A stretch of DNA of 6,678 nt, taken from positions 1 through 6,678 of the forward strand of contig JACCSD010000129.1 in assembly GCA_013813185.1 (NCBI GenBank), written 5' to 3'. Every line of letters starts with the position of its first letter. The first letter of the stretch is position 1. Origin of the DNA: Burkholderiaceae bacterium (GTDB lineage: Bacteria; Pseudomonadota; Gammaproteobacteria; Burkholderiales; Burkholderiaceae_F). The notes below the pieces were generated by a model, which saw nothing but the letters and a program-made list of their open reading frames with translations, had not been told where the DNA came from and searched no databases. This document shows, one piece after another, positions 5,667 to 6,678 of this stretch. The position numbers and the translations under genes are program-made.

Positions 5667-6488
5667 ATGAAGTTCGACGCAATGCTGAAGGCACGCTGGG
5701 GCGCAGCCGATACGCTGCTATGTGTGGGACTCGATCCCGACCCGGCTCGCTTTTCCGAGCGTCTACAGCACAGCCCCGATTCGATCTATCAGTTCTGCAC
5801 GTCGATCGTCGACGCGACCGCCGACTTCGTGTGCGCGTTCAAACCGCAGATCGCTTACTTCGCCTCGGCCGGGGCCGAAGATGCGCTGCAGCGCCTGATC
5901 GTCTACGTTCGCGCCACGCACCCGGCGATCCCGGTGATTCTCGACGCCAAGCGCGGCGACATGGCGTCGACCGCGCAGCATTACGCGCGCGAAGTTTTCG
6001 AGCGCTACGACGCGCACGCCGTGACGCTGTCGCCCTACCTTGGCTTCGATTCGATCGAACCGTATCTGGCTTACCCCGACCGCGGCGTATTCCTGCTGTG
6101 CCGAACCAGCAATGCCGGTGGCGACGATTTACAGATGTTGCAGGTCGAAGGAGAACGGTTGTATGAACGCGTTGCACGGCTCGCCGTCGAGTGGAATCGC
6201 AGCGGCCAGCTCGGCTTGGTCGTTGGCGCCACCTATCCGCGCGAGCTCGCGCGTGTACGAGCGCTGGCTGGCGAAATGCCGTTGCTCGTGCCCGGCATAG
6301 GAGCGCAGGGAGGCGATGTGGAAGGCAGCGTCAAGGCCGGGCAGACGGCAGACGGCGCAGGCATCGTCGTCAACTCTTCGCGCGCAATCATTTACGCATC
6401 GGGTAACGGCGACTTTGCCGAAGCGGCGCGCCACGCCGCGCAAAAGGCGCGTGACGAGATCAATCGCTACCGTTTCGCCACAGCGTAG
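5667..6488 (+). CDS. pyrF: Orotidine 5'-phosphate decarboxylase, type 2
   Basis: PyrF decarboxylates orotidine 5'-monophosphate to UMP, the last step of de novo pyrimidine synthesis, in the cytoplasm (EC 4.1.1.23). The 273-residue product has the length of the type-2 bacterial form, longer than the roughly 240-residue E. coli type. Active-site motifs are in order on the TIM barrel: LLCVGLDPDP at 17-26, FKPQIAYF at 58-65 and VILDAKRGDM at 90-99, whose Asp93, Lys95 and Asp98 form the charged catalytic array. Further on come LCRTSNAGG at 144-152, VGATYP at 186-191, VPGIGAQGGD at 208-217 and NSSRAIIYAS at 236-245 near the phosphate site. All expected residues are present. ATG 5667 is set by the ribosome binding site. 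The gene stands apart from other pyrimidine genes, is divergent from the transporter, and ends 2 bases before the stop of the convergent CorC-like gene. Confidence 0.97.
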   Translation: MKFDAMLKARWGAADTLLCVGLDPDPARFSERLQHSPDSIYQFCTSIVDATADFVCAFKPQIAYFASAGAEDALQRLIVYVRATHPAIPVILDAKRGDMASTAQHYAREVFERYDAHAVTLSPYLGFDSIEPYLAYPDRGVFLLCRTSNAGGDDLQMLQVEGERLYERVARLAVEWNRSGQLGLVVGATYPRELARVRALAGEMPLLVPGIGAQGGDVEGSVKAGQTADGAGIVVNSSRAIIYASGNGDFAEAARHAAQKARDEINRYRFATA

Positions 6489-6490
6489 CG

Positions 6491-6678
6491 TCAGCGCGGC
6501 GCGTCGGTCGCGTCACCGCCTTTCTTTTCGTTCTCGGCGGACGACCTCTGAGGCAACCGCGCCGCCAGTACTTTGTCGATGCGGTGCTTGTCCATGTCGA
6601 CAATTTCGAAGCTCCACCCCTGCCACTCGGCGACATCGCCGGTGTGGGGTACCCGCCCCAGCAGCAGCATCACCATCC
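6491..6678 (-). CDS. CorC/HlyC-type (hemolysin-family) protein, C-terminal end (partial)
   Basis: Only the last 62 codons are inside the window; the gene enters from the right edge and stops at TGA 6493-6491. The visible part matches the end of the CorC_HlyC transporter-associated domain: VMLLLGRVPHTGDVAEWQGW, then FEIVDMDKHRIDKVLAARL. In this family (CorC, YfjD, TlyC-like) that domain follows a pair of CBS domains and, in the longer members, an N-terminal membrane DUF21 domain; the proteins are linked to Mg2+/Co2+ handling. Which subtype this is cannot be told without the missing N-terminal part. After the domain comes a charged tail of about 20 residues (ENEKKGGDATDAPR end). The stop is tail to tail with pyrF with 2 bases between, and no clear terminator separates them. 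Confidence 0.88.
   Translation of the reverse strand, partial: MVMLLLGRVPHTGDVAEWQGWSFEIVDMDKHRIDKVLAARLPQRSSAENEKKGGDATDAPR

Overview
The window looks like an ordinary piece of a Gram-negative chromosome with high GC (roughly 60%), most likely from a betaproteobacterium. The clues are a GroEL whose sequence follows the Burkholderiales type closely, a type-2 (about 270-residue) PyrF, and a groESL operon that carries both a CIRCE operator and a sigma-32-like promoter. The genus cannot be named from this sequence.

Layout, left to right. Positions 1-77 may hold the 5' end of an unidentified gene reading leftwards, divergent from the chaperonin operon. Positions 78-399 are the control region of groESL: a heat-shock-type promoter (271-300), a near-perfect CIRCE operator (300-326) and a leader with a small hairpin just ahead of the groES ribosome binding site. 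groES (400-687) and groEL (762-2414) follow, separated by 74 bases that hold a strong hairpin, and the operon closes with a textbook intrinsic terminator (2443-2468). A second rightward unit starts about 70 bases later: a YjgN/DUF898 polytopic membrane protein (2539-3699) whose stop overlaps the GTG start of an M48 zinc metallopeptidase with a membrane anchor (3696-4700). A leftward EamA/DMT transporter (4718-5617) converges on the peptidase. pyrF (5667-6488) diverges from the transporter across only 49 bases, and a leftward CorC/HlyC-type protein, cut by the window edge, converges on pyrF with 2 bases between the stops.

Functional picture. groES and groEL encode the two halves of the folding chamber and appear to be regulated at the transcription level by heat-shock sigma factor and HrcA. 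The YjgN-M48 pair is probably one translationally coupled membrane unit; its job is not known, and a role in envelope protein quality control is only an inference from the peptidase family. PyrF performs the last step of UMP synthesis. The transporter and the CorC-like protein are stand-alone membrane or membrane-associated proteins with no evident link to the rest.

No mobile element, CRISPR array, tRNA or rRNA was seen. Nothing here is clearly a new system. The points most worth a second look are the YjgN-M48 pair and three RNA or operator structures in the groESL transcript.
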